Below, piece after piece: positions 51,183 through 60,546 of a stretch of DNA of 64,000 bases. Both the position numbers and the translations under genes were made by a program. Origin of the DNA: Cupriavidus malaysiensis (GTDB lineage: Bacteria > Pseudomonadota > Gammaproteobacteria > Burkholderiales > Burkholderiaceae); contig NZ_CP017755.1 of the NCBI RefSeq assembly GCF_001854325.1, forward strand, positions 496,001-560,000, given 5' to 3'. Each line of letters begins with the position of its first letter. Within the stretch, counting starts at the first letter, position 1. The notes beneath the pieces were generated by a model that did no database searches, was not told the origin of the DNA, and saw only the letters and a program-made list of their open reading frames with translations.

Positions 51183-52123
51183 TCCCCGACCCAGGTCCAT
51201 AAGACCCTGGCTTCCTGCGCCGGCGAGCCGATCCCGACGGAAAGCATCTGCTGCCCCTTTTGGACCCGTTGGGCATAGGCCTCGTGGCGCTTGAAATACT
51301 CGGCATTGGGCACATCGTGCGGAATCGTCGGCTTCCACAGGCCCGACCGTGGTGCTGGTTGCCGGCTTCGGCATTGGGGCACGCGGCGCGCGCGCACCAT
51401 GGTTTCTTCCGGGGTCATCCAGGCGCGCTCGATGAGGACCGGCCCCAGGTACTTTGCCTCCTGCTCCGCGCGCGGATCTAAGGTGGAGTAGGCTTCGTCC
51501 TTGAAATAATTCAGGAGTACGGTGACCGGATAGCAGGAGACCGAATCCATGCCGATTTTATATCCGAAATTAATATGGGATTGTCTGTCCAGGTTGATCG
51601 CCAAGTTTTTTTTTGCTAGCGGTAGATCCATCTGCTCTTCCAGTGCTTGCTTGTCGATGCCTGCTAGTCGTTTTCTTACTCCAATGTAAAATCGGATTGT
51701 CGATGTGGATGAGGAGGGGGCTGAACCGGATAATCTGATTGAAAATAGAATGCCATTGAGTTCTGGCCTGGCGTAGGTGTACTCGTTGTCATTCTTGTCA
51801 TAAGAAACTTGCCGACCAAATATCTGCTTCACCTCATCAAAGGGCTCATCGTCGCGCACCAGCCGAATGCCGGCCTTAGCAATCTCCAGGTACAGCGCAA
51901 CCTGCTCCGGGGTCAGATGATTGAGGTCTTCGGGCTTCGGCGTATGAAGCAGCGGCTGGCCGCACCAGGGGGCGGCATCGGCACTACAGGCTGGCATCGG
52001 GCTGTTCTCCTGCACGGAGGTCGTAGAAGCGGTTGCAGCGATCGGGCTCAGGCAGAGCACGAGCCAACCCCAACGGGCTAAGCACGACGTTGCAAGCGAA
52101 CGGCAAGCTGCAAGGCGTGTCAT
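51179..52123 (-). CDS. Secreted immunity-like protein, copy 2
   Basis: 314 residues; ATG 52123 overlaps the stop of copy 1 by 4 bp. Signal peptide, then about 75 residues nearly identical to copy 1 (HTPKPEDLNHLTPEQVALYL), a central part of about 115 residues that differs widely, and a C-terminal 100 residues again nearly identical (YAQRVQKGQQMLSVGIGSPA). Unknown family. Lying after VgrG and a candidate HExxH effector, it is probably a periplasmic immunity protein. Confidence 0.7.
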   Translation of the reverse strand: MTRLAACRSLATSCLARWGWLVLCLSPIAATASTTSVQENSPMPACSADAAPWCGQPLLHTPKPEDLNHLTPEQVALYLEIAKAGIRLVRDDEPFDEVKQIFGRQVSYDKNDNEYTYARPELNGILFSIRLSGSAPSSSTSTIRFYIGVRKRLAGIDKQALEEQMDLPLAKKNLAINLDRQSHINFGYKIGMDSVSCYPVTVLLNYFKDEAYSTLDPRAEQEAKYLGPVLIERAWMTPEETMVRARRVPQCRSRQPAPRSGLWKPTIPHDVPNAEYFKRHEAYAQRVQKGQQMLSVGIGSPAQEARVLWTWVGE

Positions 52124-53046
52124 TCCCCGACCCAGGTCCATAAGACCCTGGCTTCCTGCGCTGGCGAGCCGATCCCGACGGAAAGCATCGGCTGCCCCTT
52201 TTGGACCCGTTGGGCATAGGCCTCGTGGCGCTTGAAATACTCGGCATTGGGCACATCGTGCGGAATCGTCGGCTTCCACAGGCCCGACCGTGGTGCTGGT
52301 TGCCGGCTTCGGCATTGGGGCACGCGGCGCGCGCGCTCCATGGTTTCTTCCGGGGTCATCCAGGCGCGCTCGATGAGGACCGGCCCCAGGTACTTTGCCT
52401 CCCGCTCTGCACGTGAGTCCAACGTAGAATAGGCTTCGTCCTTAAAATAATTCAGAAGCACGGTGACCGGATAGCAGGAAACTGGGTCCATGCCAACCTC
52501 GTACTCAAAATTAATATAGGGTTGCCTGTCCAGGTTGATCGCCACGTAGTTTTCTGCTCGCTGCAACTGCAGCTGTTCCTCCAGTGCTTGCTTATCGATG
52601 CCTGCTAATCGTTTTCTTACCCCAATGTAAAAACGAATCACGGAATTAGATGATCCGTTTTCTGGTTTGGCTAGTCTGATTTTAATCGATACTCCGTTCA
52701 GCTCCGGTCTAGTATAAGTAAACTCATTGTGATGTTTGCCGTGAAATATTAGTTCTCCAAAGATCTCTTTTTCCTCATCAAACGGCGCAGCGTCCCGCAC
52801 CAGCCGAATGCCGGTCTTGGCAATCTCCAGGTACAGCGCAACCTGCTCCGGGGTCAGATGATTGAGGTCTTCGGGCTTCGGCGTATGAAGCAGCGGCTGG
52901 CCGCACCAGGGGGCGGCATCGGCACTACAGGCTGGCATCGGGCTGTTCTCCTGCACGGAGGTCGTAGAAGCGGTTGCAGCGATCGGGCTCAGGCAGAGCA
53001 CGAGCCAACCACAGTTGACTAACCACGAAATCGCACGCGAACGCAT
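52120..53046 (-). CDS. Secreted immunity-like protein, copy 1
   Basis: 308 residues from ATG 53046, preceded by GGGAGGAC; the longer frame to 53202 lies inside the upstream gene. Signal peptide LVLCLSPIAATAS, mature N-terminus with several cysteines (PACSADAAPWCGQP). The first 120 bp overlap the 3' end of the metalloprotease-like gene in another frame. Same ends but different centre compared with copy 2. Confidence 0.7.
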   Translation of the reverse strand: MRSRAISWLVNCGWLVLCLSPIAATASTTSVQENSPMPACSADAAPWCGQPLLHTPKPEDLNHLTPEQVALYLEIAKTGIRLVRDAAPFDEEKEIFGELIFHGKHHNEFTYTRPELNGVSIKIRLAKPENGSSNSVIRFYIGVRKRLAGIDKQALEEQLQLQRAENYVAINLDRQPYINFEYEVGMDPVSCYPVTVLLNYFKDEAYSTLDSRAEREAKYLGPVLIERAWMTPEETMERARRVPQCRSRQPAPRSGLWKPTIPHDVPNAEYFKRHEAYAQRVQKGQPMLSVGIGSPAQEARVLWTWVGE

Positions 53047-54082
53047 CGTCCTCCCAGGGGCGGATCCGGTATCCCACAGTGCTGGGCAACTGCTTGTAGT
53101 CGATCGGCCGTCCGTTCCTGCCGACGCGGAGGAGCAGTTCGGCCGCCTGCTTGTCGCAGATTTCCAGTTCGCGCTGATATTCAGCCAGTTGGCCTTGAGC
53201 ATTGGACTGTTTCTCCAGATCTCGGATTTGCGTGACTAGCAGGGCGTAGTAGTACCCGATCACCATGCGCTTGATGGCAACGCGCGAAGTCGGTTCGTCG
53301 GGGAGCGGAGCGGTATCAGCGATACTGGGAAGAGATTTTTTGAAAATTTCCGGGAATACCGTCTGCAATAGCGCAAGACCCGGGTAATCCATCGGGAACT
53401 GCTTCACCATCGCCAACATCCAGAAGAACTGCTGGGCGTGCCGCGCCTCGTGATACAAGGTTGCGGCCAGCAGGGCCAGCTTCAGATCCCGGCTACTTGG
53501 CTCCCGGCTTTTGCAAATTTCCTCGATCAGTGAAGGATTGATTTGCAATTCCCAGTACTTGTAGTCGAGCGTGCCGGCTGCTGACGTCTGCTTCTTATCG
53601 TCGAAAAAGGCAATGGCAGGGATTGCCGGCGCCGGTAGCCGAAACGCCGTGGCTTGTAACGCAGCCTCTACAATGGGAACTATCGCCTCAATAAACGCAT
53701 CTGTCTGTTTTCCAGTTACCGGCCAAGTCATCCTTATCCCGCTTGGCTTTGCCTTAGCCCTCAACCCTTCACGCCCAGCCGGCAAAAACGGCCCCTTCGC
53801 CCCAGGGATCGCCGGCCATTCGATGCCGAACGTCAACAGCGCCTGCATCGCATCCGTATAAGCCTCTGCCACCGGATACCGGTACTTGTGGAGACCTCCA
53901 TCGGTGGCAGGCTCGGCCAGCCGCATCCCGAAGGTATAGGGTTCGCACAGGGCATAGCGGGGAGGCCTGCCTTCGGTGGTCAGTTGATCCGTGTCGAGCG
54001 GCATGGGCTTGCCGCCGATGGTGCGGGTTGGCGGGTTCTTGGCTTGTGGCCGCTTCTCGGCCTCGGGTGCGGATGGGGTCAT
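52925..54082 (-). CDS. Candidate type VI effector with an HExxH motif
   Basis: 385 residues; its ATG overlaps the VgrG stop (ATGA at 54079-54082). A helical central part contains AATLYHEARHAQQFFWM with H211-E212-x-x-H215, the zinc-binding motif of gluzincin-like metallopeptidases; a third ligand is not certain. No signal peptide, as expected for cargo carried by VgrG. The C-terminal 40 residues (from about DDAFACDFVV) are read through the signal-peptide region of the next gene in another frame, so the native end may have been altered by the tandem duplication. Target (peptidoglycan, protein) unknown. Confidence 0.65.
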   Translation of the reverse strand: MTPSAPEAEKRPQAKNPPTRTIGGKPMPLDTDQLTTEGRPPRYALCEPYTFGMRLAEPATDGGLHKYRYPVAEAYTDAMQALLTFGIEWPAIPGAKGPFLPAGREGLRAKAKPSGIRMTWPVTGKQTDAFIEAIVPIVEAALQATAFRLPAPAIPAIAFFDDKKQTSAAGTLDYKYWELQINPSLIEEICKSREPSSRDLKLALLAATLYHEARHAQQFFWMLAMVKQFPMDYPGLALLQTVFPEIFKKSLPSIADTAPLPDEPTSRVAIKRMVIGYYYALLVTQIRDLEKQSNAQGQLAEYQRELEICDKQAAELLLRVGRNGRPIDYKQLPSTVGYRIRPWEDDAFACDFVVSQLWLARALPEPDRCNRFYDLRAGEQPDASL

Positions 54083-56733
54083 TTCGGGGTGATCACCATC
54101 TGGGTCAGTACGGCGATGACGCTGTTCGGATCCGTATTGCGCAGGATTTCGATCTTGGCGATCTCGCTGGCGTTGCTGGTGGCTAATTCCGTTTCACCGT
54201 GGGCATTCGTCTTTCCCTCGATGACGCGGCCGCTGGTCAAGGTGATGCGATAGCACTGATTCACCAGGCGGGTGCCTGCGTGGTGGTCCGCCAGCACGAA
54301 ATGCTCGACTTGCCGAAAGTCTCCATCGGGCATGACGGGTATCGCCTGCCCGGCGGTCTTCGGCCCTGGCATGGCGTGACTGGCGGCGTGAGCCGTCCAT
54401 GTGCCTGCGGTGCCGAGTTCGATGCCGCTTTCGTTCAGGCGTACATAGCTGCCATTGCCGACGATCAGCACTTCCTTGGCGGCAGTGATCTCGACGCGGT
54501 CCTGCGCGCTGATGAGTCTCAGCACCTTCTGCGCGATGATCTCGATGGCGTCGTTCTGTGCCTGGATCTCGATCTTGCCTTTGGCGGCAAACAGCCGCAT
54601 TCCCGCTTTGTGTGCGAACAGCACGATGCGGTCCATGGCGCTGGCTAACAGGCTTTTGGCGGTGGCCAATGACAGATGTTCTCCCGTCGTCAAGGCAGTG
54701 TGCCCTTGGCTGTGCAGGTGAATGTCCTGCGCGGCGGTGGCGGCGATCGCGGCCGGGGCCGCCAGCACCAGGTGTGGCGCGGCGAATTCTCCTTGTTCGC
54801 CTTGCCCTTGCAGGGTGTCGTGCTGTGCCGCCAGGGCCTTGGCTACATCCAATTGCTCGGATGCCTGGGCGCCCAGGTGGTCGGCGGCGTCACCCAATGC
54901 CTGGTGGACTTGGCAGGCGCCAGCCAGCCGCTTTGTCGTCTCGAAGATATCCTTGTGATAGCTGACCGCGTTCGGCCGCACTTCGGCAGTCAGCAGCATG
55001 CCGGAGCCAGCGCGCAGCACGCCCCAAGCATCGGTGCGCAGCTCGTATCCCTCGCCGCGCTTCTCGCGTCGCCCGCTGTGATCGGCCACTCGCACGATAT
55101 GGCCCATGCTGAGCATCGTGGCCTGGTGGTCGCTGCCGATCTGGGTCTGGATCTGGCCCTGGGTGTCGTCTTGCAGGAAGGTGTTGTGGCGCTCGCCGAA
55201 CAGTTCCTTGCTGCGGAATCCTGACAGCGCGTGCTGGTCGGGCAGGTGCCATGGCGACTGGTTGACACGGTTCGCCAGCCGCCCGGTGACGAGCGGGCAG
55301 TCCGGATCGCCGTGCGTGAAATGGACAATGACCTCCTGCCCGATACGCGGCAGGTGGCTGGCGCCGTACTGATCCCCTTGCCAGGCCTGTGCCACGCGCA
55401 CCCAGCATGAGCTGTTGGCATTGCGCTGGCCGATCCGGTCCCAGTGGAACTGGATCTTGACGCGGCCGAACTCATCGACCCAGAGTTCCTGTTCATCCGG
55501 CCCCACGACCGTGGCGGTATGCGGGCCGAAGGCGAGCGGCTTTGGCAGGGTGAGGTCGGGCCGGAAAATCTCGGTGCTCGACTGGGCCTGGAAGGCGGCC
55601 ACACAATGCCACGAGTGACCCTGGCCGGAGGCCTCGGCCACGTCTTCCAGTGTCAGTTCCGTGGCGATGACCAGGTACTCGCGGTTGGCGGCGGCCTGGG
55701 CAAAGCCTTGGAGGGCGAAAGTGGTACCCGCCACAATGCATCGCACATTACCGGCGCCGGCGACGCGGCTGCCGTGCTGCCGGATCGCTTCCATGCGGAT
55801 ACGGGCAAGCATGTCGCCTTCGCGCCAGGGATCGTTGCCCGTGGCAGGCTGGGCATGGTCGCCAGGATAGCGGTAGATCTCTCCGCCGGCATGGGCCGTG
55901 TCGCGCGGATCGTCCGTGGCCACGGCCAGGTCGGCCCTCGGCTTGACGAAGTCGTAGTCATTGCTGCACCACTTGCCGGAAACCAACTGGTCATGCACGT
56001 GAAAGTCGTACAGGTGTTCGGCGTCGGCGCGGTCCGGCGAGGGACGCCAGAGGAGCGTGTGATAAGCAGGGCTGGCGCAGCGACGGAATGCTCCATTGCC
56101 ATCGGTCAGTACCAGTCGGTGGCGGCGTTCCGAATGCGCGAAGAAGAAGGTAATCCCCCATTCTTCAGTGAGGCGCTTGAAGAAGGCGTAGTCGGTTTCA
56201 CCGTACTGGACCTGATATTCGCGCTTGGGATAGCGCGCAACGTCCAGGCGATTGTCCACCGGGAATATGTAGTCCGCCAGCAGCTCGCTCAGGATCTCTA
56301 CAACAGTCTTCTGCTGGAAGAGCCTGTAGTCGGAGGTGAGCGTCGCCAGGAACAGCCATGGCTGCAGCGTGAGGCGATAGACATAGTGCCGCCCTTCTGA
56401 GATCGGCCCGATGACCTGGGTAACGATGCCGGTGATCTCCCTCGTGCCGGCACCGACGTTGCCGGCAAGGCCCCTGCCGTAGCCCTCCAGTTGAATCTCC
56501 AGCGTCAGTTCCTTGCCCTGGAGGGACGGCAGATCGAGGTTCGCTGCCGGCCCACCGGGGCCCCACTGAGTATCGGGGGTCTTGAGATCGATGTCGTAGG
56601 AGAACAGGTCGTTCAAGCTTTCCTTGCCCGTGACGCGTGCAACTGTCAAGGTGGCTTGTTCGAGAATCTCGGACAACCCGTCACTACGCAGGGTGACGGT
56701 GCGGGGACTCAAGAACGGCAGTCGATGGCTCAT
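54079..56733 (-). CDS. vgrG: Type VI secretion VgrG spike with C-terminal extension
   Basis: 884 residues. Gp27-like domain 1-370, then the gp5-like OB segment (PRIGQEVIVHFTHGDPDCPL), the long DUF2345 beta-helix (about 560-800, with GKIEIQAQNDAIEIIAQ) and a further C-terminal domain of about 60 residues (NQCYRITLTSGRVIEGKTNA) resembling the transthyretin-like extension that docks effectors. VgrG tips the Hcp tube and carries effectors into target cells. It heads a five-gene operon in which every junction but one overlaps by 4 bp. No other type VI structural genes are in the window, so this is an orphan VgrG island. Confidence 0.93.
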   Translation of the reverse strand: MSHRLPFLSPRTVTLRSDGLSEILEQATLTVARVTGKESLNDLFSYDIDLKTPDTQWGPGGPAANLDLPSLQGKELTLEIQLEGYGRGLAGNVGAGTREITGIVTQVIGPISEGRHYVYRLTLQPWLFLATLTSDYRLFQQKTVVEILSELLADYIFPVDNRLDVARYPKREYQVQYGETDYAFFKRLTEEWGITFFFAHSERRHRLVLTDGNGAFRRCASPAYHTLLWRPSPDRADAEHLYDFHVHDQLVSGKWCSNDYDFVKPRADLAVATDDPRDTAHAGGEIYRYPGDHAQPATGNDPWREGDMLARIRMEAIRQHGSRVAGAGNVRCIVAGTTFALQGFAQAAANREYLVIATELTLEDVAEASGQGHSWHCVAAFQAQSSTEIFRPDLTLPKPLAFGPHTATVVGPDEQELWVDEFGRVKIQFHWDRIGQRNANSSCWVRVAQAWQGDQYGASHLPRIGQEVIVHFTHGDPDCPLVTGRLANRVNQSPWHLPDQHALSGFRSKELFGERHNTFLQDDTQGQIQTQIGSDHQATMLSMGHIVRVADHSGRREKRGEGYELRTDAWGVLRAGSGMLLTAEVRPNAVSYHKDIFETTKRLAGACQVHQALGDAADHLGAQASEQLDVAKALAAQHDTLQGQGEQGEFAAPHLVLAAPAAIAATAAQDIHLHSQGHTALTTGEHLSLATAKSLLASAMDRIVLFAHKAGMRLFAAKGKIEIQAQNDAIEIIAQKVLRLISAQDRVEITAAKEVLIVGNGSYVRLNESGIELGTAGTWTAHAASHAMPGPKTAGQAIPVMPDGDFRQVEHFVLADHHAGTRLVNQCYRITLTSGRVIEGKTNAHGETELATSNASEIAKIEILRNTDPNSVIAVLTQMVITPK

Positions 56734-56873
56734 GCGGTGGCGCTCCAGCGAGAGTCAAAAGGACTAGCGAAGGGTCCGCACATACCGATGCATCAAGCAG
56801 GGTCAAGCACGGGATAGGCAAGGAGGCTACCCCGGTGAAAGCGAGATTCCTATTGGATGATTCCGGAAACGGC

Positions 56874-57360
56874 CTATTTCAGCAAACACTCGCTGTTTTG
56901 CGGAATCAGCCGACGGAGGATTCTTGGTATGACGGCTGGCATGTCGTTCGCCACCCGGTCGAGCAACCGGCCGCGCGTCATGGCCGCTTGCGCCGGGTCG
57001 TTGTCGAAGGCGATGGTGACTTCGGGCTGGGCCAGCTGCATGTGCGGGAAGTGGACGATGTCGCCCCAGACCAGCAGCGCGTGCGCGCCGTCGCCGAGCA
57101 GATAGCCGGCATGGCCGGGTGTGTGGCCGGCAGCGGCACGGCCTGGATGCCCGGCAGGATCGCTTCCTGGCAGAACGGCACCGGCTTGTCGCCGTAGGCG
57201 TCCAACGCGTTGCGGGCTACGTCGAAGAAGGGGCGGAAGGCGTCCGGTGCGCTGGTGTAGACGGAGATGGCATCGTCGCGCCGGAAGGCGAGTTCGATCT
57301 CGTGCACGAGCAGTTGCTGCACGTTGGGCGGGCTGCGCAGGGCCGGCGCGGCGATTGCCC
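56874..57360 (-). pseudogene. Metallo-beta-lactamase-fold hydrolase fragment, frameshifted
   Basis: The C-terminal half of an MBL-fold protein. One frame gives VPFCQEAILPGIQAVPLP; a single-base deletion near 57130 moves the rest (GHTPGHAGYLLGDGAHALLV then WGDIVHFPHMQLAQPEVTIA) into the next frame, ending NSECLLK with a stop at 56874-56876. The N-terminal half with the HxHxDH metal site is missing upstream. Both lesions mark it as non-functional unless the deletion is a sequencing error. Confidence 0.75.
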
Positions 57361-57371
57361 GCCGCCCGCCC

Positions 57372-57953
57372 TCATTCCGCCAGGGCTTCCAGCACCTCGC
57401 CGGACTGCCGCACCCGGCCCAGCCGCGGGAAGATGAAGTCCAGCGATGCCTGGTGCTGCTCCGTCGCGGCGCAGCTCATGGCGTCTTCGACCAGCACCAG
57501 CGAGTAGCCGAGTTCGTACGCGGCGCGGGCCGTCGACTCGACGCCGATATTGGTCGAGATCCCGCCGAGCACGATGGTCTGGATGCCACGGCGCCGCAGT
57601 TGCAGGTCGAGCTCGGTGCCGTGGAAGGCGTTCCACTGGCGCTTCGTGATCTGGATGTCGCGCGCTTCCGGCGCGAGTTCGGCGGGGTAGTCCCACCAGT
57701 TCGCCGGCAGGCCGCCGGGGGGCAGCGGCGTGGGCTGGTCGATGGGCTGCTTGAGCGCGTCGCCGAAGTCTGCGCTCCAGCCGACCCGGACCAGCACGAC
57801 GGGCGCGTTCACTGCGCGGAAGCGCCTGGCCAGCGTGGCCGCGGTGGCGACGACGGCACTGCCGGGGCGCGGCGCCTTGCCGAAGCCAAGGATGCCTTGC
57901 TGGAGATCGATCAGGACGAGGGCGGTGGTGTTGGGGTCGAGTTTCGGCAGCAC
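57372..57953 (-). CDS. Isochorismatase-family hydrolase, YecD-like
   Basis: 193 residues from GTG 57953 ([20 protein letters not shown]); the longer frame to 58286 lies in the divergent tetR gene. Isochorismatase fold with D16 and K104 of the catalytic triad, but the cysteine position reads [11 protein letters not shown] with glycine 137, as I recall for E. coli YecD. Thus it may not use the cysteine mechanism. Divergent from a TetR-type regulator across a perfect palindrome, so probably induced by a small molecule. Confidence 0.8.
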   Translation of the reverse strand: MLPKLDPNTTALVLIDLQQGILGFGKAPRPGSAVVATAATLARRFRAVNAPVVLVRVGWSADFGDALKQPIDQPTPLPPGGLPANWWDYPAELAPEARDIQITKRQWNAFHGTELDLQLRRRGIQTIVLGGISTNIGVESTARAAYELGYSLVLVEDAMSCAATEQHQASLDFIFPRLGRVRQSGEVLEALAE

Positions 57954-58021
57954 GATGCGGCTCCGTGAAGGGGGAGAAGGCGCCTGGCGTGGCGCCTGGG
58001 TGGGGATGGCTTGCTGGTATA

Positions 58022-58041
58022 TTGTGAGGGTATGCTCACAA
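58022..58041. promoter_or_regulatory. TetR-type operator
   Basis: TTGTGAG-GGTATG-CTCACAA, a perfect inverted repeat with 7-bp arms and a 6-bp spacer, lies between the isochorismatase and tetR starts, 8 bp before the tetR start. A third half-site CTCACAA occurs at 58060-58066 inside the coding start. It fits a shared operator. Confidence 0.7.
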
Positions 58042-58048
58042 ATAGTAT

Positions 58049-58804
58049 ATGAGGATGAACTCACAAAAGTCAACGCAGAAGCCAACGCCGCTACCGGGTG
58101 AGCCCAAGGCGCCGCGCCGCGCGCGCGGCCATGCGCGCGTCGCCACCTTGCTGGAAGCCGCCAGCGCCGAGTTTGCCGACAAGGGGTTCGAGGCCACGAC
58201 GATGACGGCGATCGCCGCGCGCGCGCAGTCGTCGATCGGTTCGCTCTACCAGTTCTTCCCGACCAAGGAGCAGGTCGCCGCGACACTGCTGGAGCAGTAC
58301 GTGGGCGAGCTGGAAGCGGTGCTCGACAGATTGCGCGAGGAGGTGCCGTCGCTCGACGTGGCCATCGTGGCGGGGCGGCTGGCGACGCTGTTCCTGGCCT
58401 TCCGCGCCACGCATCCGGCCTTCGTGGCGCTGGCCGATGTGCCGGCCCTCGTTTCGGCCGAGGCGACGGGCGCGGCCGGCGTACGCGAGCGCATGCGCGG
58501 CGGCATCGCCGCGGTGCTGGCGGCCCTCGCGCCGGGTTTGCCGGCGCCGGAGGCCTGGTTGCGCGCGGTGATCGTCCAGCACCTGATGAAGGCGGCCGTC
58601 ACGTTGGGACTGGATGCGACGGTGGATGATCCCGGCGCGGCGATGGCCGAGTTCCAGCGCGTGGTCCAGGGCTACCTGGAGGATGCGATGGCGGCCGGCC
58701 GCGCCGCGCAGGCCGGCGCCGCGCGGCGCGGCGCGGCATCCAAGGGGCGCGCCGCGTCAGGGGGGGGCGCGAGGCGCCAGGGCAAGTCGGGCGAGTCGGC
58801 TTGA
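58049..58804 (+). CDS. TetR-family regulator
   Basis: 251 residues from ATG 58049 (ATG 58055 equally possible). Helix-turn-helix in about 30-75 ([20 protein letters not shown] then [14 protein letters not shown]), ligand domain up to 215 and a low-complexity Ala/Gly/Arg tail of about 35 residues. It should repress itself and the divergent isochorismatase gene via the palindrome at 58022-58041. Confidence 0.88.
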   Translation: MRMNSQKSTQKPTPLPGEPKAPRRARGHARVATLLEAASAEFADKGFEATTMTAIAARAQSSIGSLYQFFPTKEQVAATLLEQYVGELEAVLDRLREEVPSLDVAIVAGRLATLFLAFRATHPAFVALADVPALVSAEATGAAGVRERMRGGIAAVLAALAPGLPAPEAWLRAVIVQHLMKAAVTLGLDATVDDPGAAMAEFQRVVQGYLEDAMAAGRAAQAGAARRGAASKGRAASGGGARRQGKSGESA

Positions 58805-58910
58805 AGATAGCGTTGGGGCCGTGCTGTGGCCTTCGGCGCCATCCACGTGCGACGCCGTGCGGCAGCTATGCGTGGCACGGACCTGAGTGCCACGTCGCCC
58901 ATGGCCGGCT

Positions 58911-60323
58911 TCAGCGCGAGATGGCCGCGTAGATGGCCTGGATCGCCGCGATGAAGGTTGTCTCGGATTCCAACGACCGGTTGTTGGCCGCCGCGTTGGC
59001 CGCCACGCTTCCTGCTTCCGCCGTGGCGGCGCGCGGGGCCGAATCCGGGCTCGACGAGAACTTCACCACCGTCAGTTCCCGCTTCGGGTTGATGTAGATC
59101 TTCTGCCCGAAGCGCCCGCCGGCCTCGACCGAGCCGTCGCTGTCATTGACCTGGTACCAGTAGTCGCCATAGGTGTAGCCGGGCCGGCCGGCCGCGAGAC
59201 GGCCTTTGGCGAAGCCCGCCTGGTTGGCGCGCGGCCGCAGGGCGCGGCGCACGGCGGCCACCGGCAGGCCCGCGCCGGCATCGCCGGCCTCGGCGCGGCG
59301 CACGGCTTCGGCGAAACGGGCCGCGTCGCGCAGCGTCGTGCTGAGGCCGCCGCTGGCCATCTCCGTGCCCAGCGGATCGACCTGGATATAGGCGTCGTCT
59401 TCCGCCAGCCTGGACCAGATCCGTTCCTGCGCCAGCTCCGCCCACGATTGCCCGGCGATGCGGCGCAGCGCCCAGGCGACGGCTTCCGGCGATCCGTTCT
59501 GGTAGAACCAGTAGTCCGGCGCGGCAGGCGCCTGGGCAGCCGAGACCGTCTTGAGGAACGCGTAGATATTGTCCGGCGCGCCGGCGCGGCGCGGGATCAG
59601 CCCGACCGCGCCAAACAGCCCCAGGTCGGGCGGAAGCTCCGGCGCGTAGGCGACCGCCACTTCCATGTCGAGGTTCTTCTGCAGCGTCGCGTCGCCGAAG
59701 GGGGTGCCGGCCAGCTCGGGCACGTAGGCGGACAGCCTGGCGTCCGGGTCGAGCCTGCCGTCGACCATCAGCATGGCCGCCATCAGGCCCGTGACCGACT
59801 TGGTCATGGAAGCCCAGATGTGCGGCTGCGCCGGTCCGAAACCTTCCAGGTAGCGCTCGAAGACGATGCGGCCCTGGTGCAGCACGATGAAGCCGTCGGT
59901 GTGAGTGTCGCGGAGGTAGTCGGCCAGTTTCACCGGCTGCCCGTCCAGCGGGAATTGCAGATCGTCGAGATCACGCGCGGGACGCTCCGGCAGCGGCATG
60001 GGCGTGCGGGCATGCCGGAGTCCCGCGGTCGGCGAGGTTTCGCGGGCATGGCGGAAGGACCAGCGCAGATAGGGCGGCAGGAAGGCGTTGGCCTTGTTCA
60101 CGCGCATCGGCGGCGGAGGAGGAAAGCCCTGCATGACGCCGCCCGCCTGCGGGCCGATCCCATTACCGGCAGTGGCAGTGGGAACGGCAGCGGCAGCGGG
60201 ATCGGGGGCCGGCGACTGCGCCACCGCCGCCCCGCCAAGCGCCATCAGGAATGCCATGGCGGCCGCTGCCCGGTCCTTGCGCGGCCGATGCGCGCGGCGG
60301 CGGGATGTCTTTTCCTTCTCCAT
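58911..60323 (-). CDS. Serine hydrolase, class C beta-lactamase-like
   Basis: 470 residues from ATG 60323, preceded by GGAGGAGAC. A signal region (AFLMALGGAAVAQS) precedes a serine beta-lactamase/DD-peptidase fold: S172-M-T-K175 nucleophile motif, Y-Q-N in WFYQNGSPEAVA and a third motif in the YWYQVNDSDG-FGQKIYINP region. Family members include esterases, 6-aminohexanoate-dimer hydrolases and EstB. Exported; substrate unknown. The C-terminal tail is Ala/Asn-rich. Confidence 0.82.
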   Translation of the reverse strand: MEKEKTSRRRAHRPRKDRAAAAMAFLMALGGAAVAQSPAPDPAAAAVPTATAGNGIGPQAGGVMQGFPPPPPMRVNKANAFLPPYLRWSFRHARETSPTAGLRHARTPMPLPERPARDLDDLQFPLDGQPVKLADYLRDTHTDGFIVLHQGRIVFERYLEGFGPAQPHIWASMTKSVTGLMAAMLMVDGRLDPDARLSAYVPELAGTPFGDATLQKNLDMEVAVAYAPELPPDLGLFGAVGLIPRRAGAPDNIYAFLKTVSAAQAPAAPDYWFYQNGSPEAVAWALRRIAGQSWAELAQERIWSRLAEDDAYIQVDPLGTEMASGGLSTTLRDAARFAEAVRRAEAGDAGAGLPVAAVRRALRPRANQAGFAKGRLAAGRPGYTYGDYWYQVNDSDGSVEAGGRFGQKIYINPKRELTVVKFSSSPDSAPRAATAEAGSVAANAAANNRSLESETTFIAAIQAIYAAISR

Positions 60324-60421
60324 GCGTTGTCTCCTCCTGTGCCAAGGACGCTCAGGAGTGTGGGGGGCGGGGATCGGTTCCGGCAATGCGCTCCTGGGCA
60401 TCGGGCCATAACCGGCGGGAA

Positions 60422-60544
60422 TCCCTCCGCCCGCTTCTCCCTCAACGCGTCGTTGCGGCAAGCGACTGCGGGCACTTCATCATGGAGGAGGCAGCCGACG
60501 CCTTCATCGGGCACCTGCTGCCCTTCCTCCAAGGCGGGGTGTGA
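60422..60544 (+). pseudogene. C-terminal end of an alpha/beta hydrolase
   Basis: About 37 codons (RVVAASDCGHFIMEEAADAF then IGHLLPFLQGG) give the catalytic-histidine segment and last helix of an alpha/beta hydrolase, without the rest of the gene. It ends 2 bp before the ATG of a complete, different alpha/beta hydrolase. Confidence 0.65.
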
Positions 60545-60546
60545 CC

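Larger units (their letters stand above)
51179..53046. repeat. Mosaic tandem duplication (period 941 bp)
   Basis: The genes 52120-53046 and 51179-52123 align with an offset of 941 bp. The first 220 bp after the signal sequence (51842-52060 versus 52783-53000) and the last 300 bp (51179-51480 versus 52120-52420) are almost identical, while the middle 360 bp is strongly diverged with small length differences. Confidence 0.88.
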
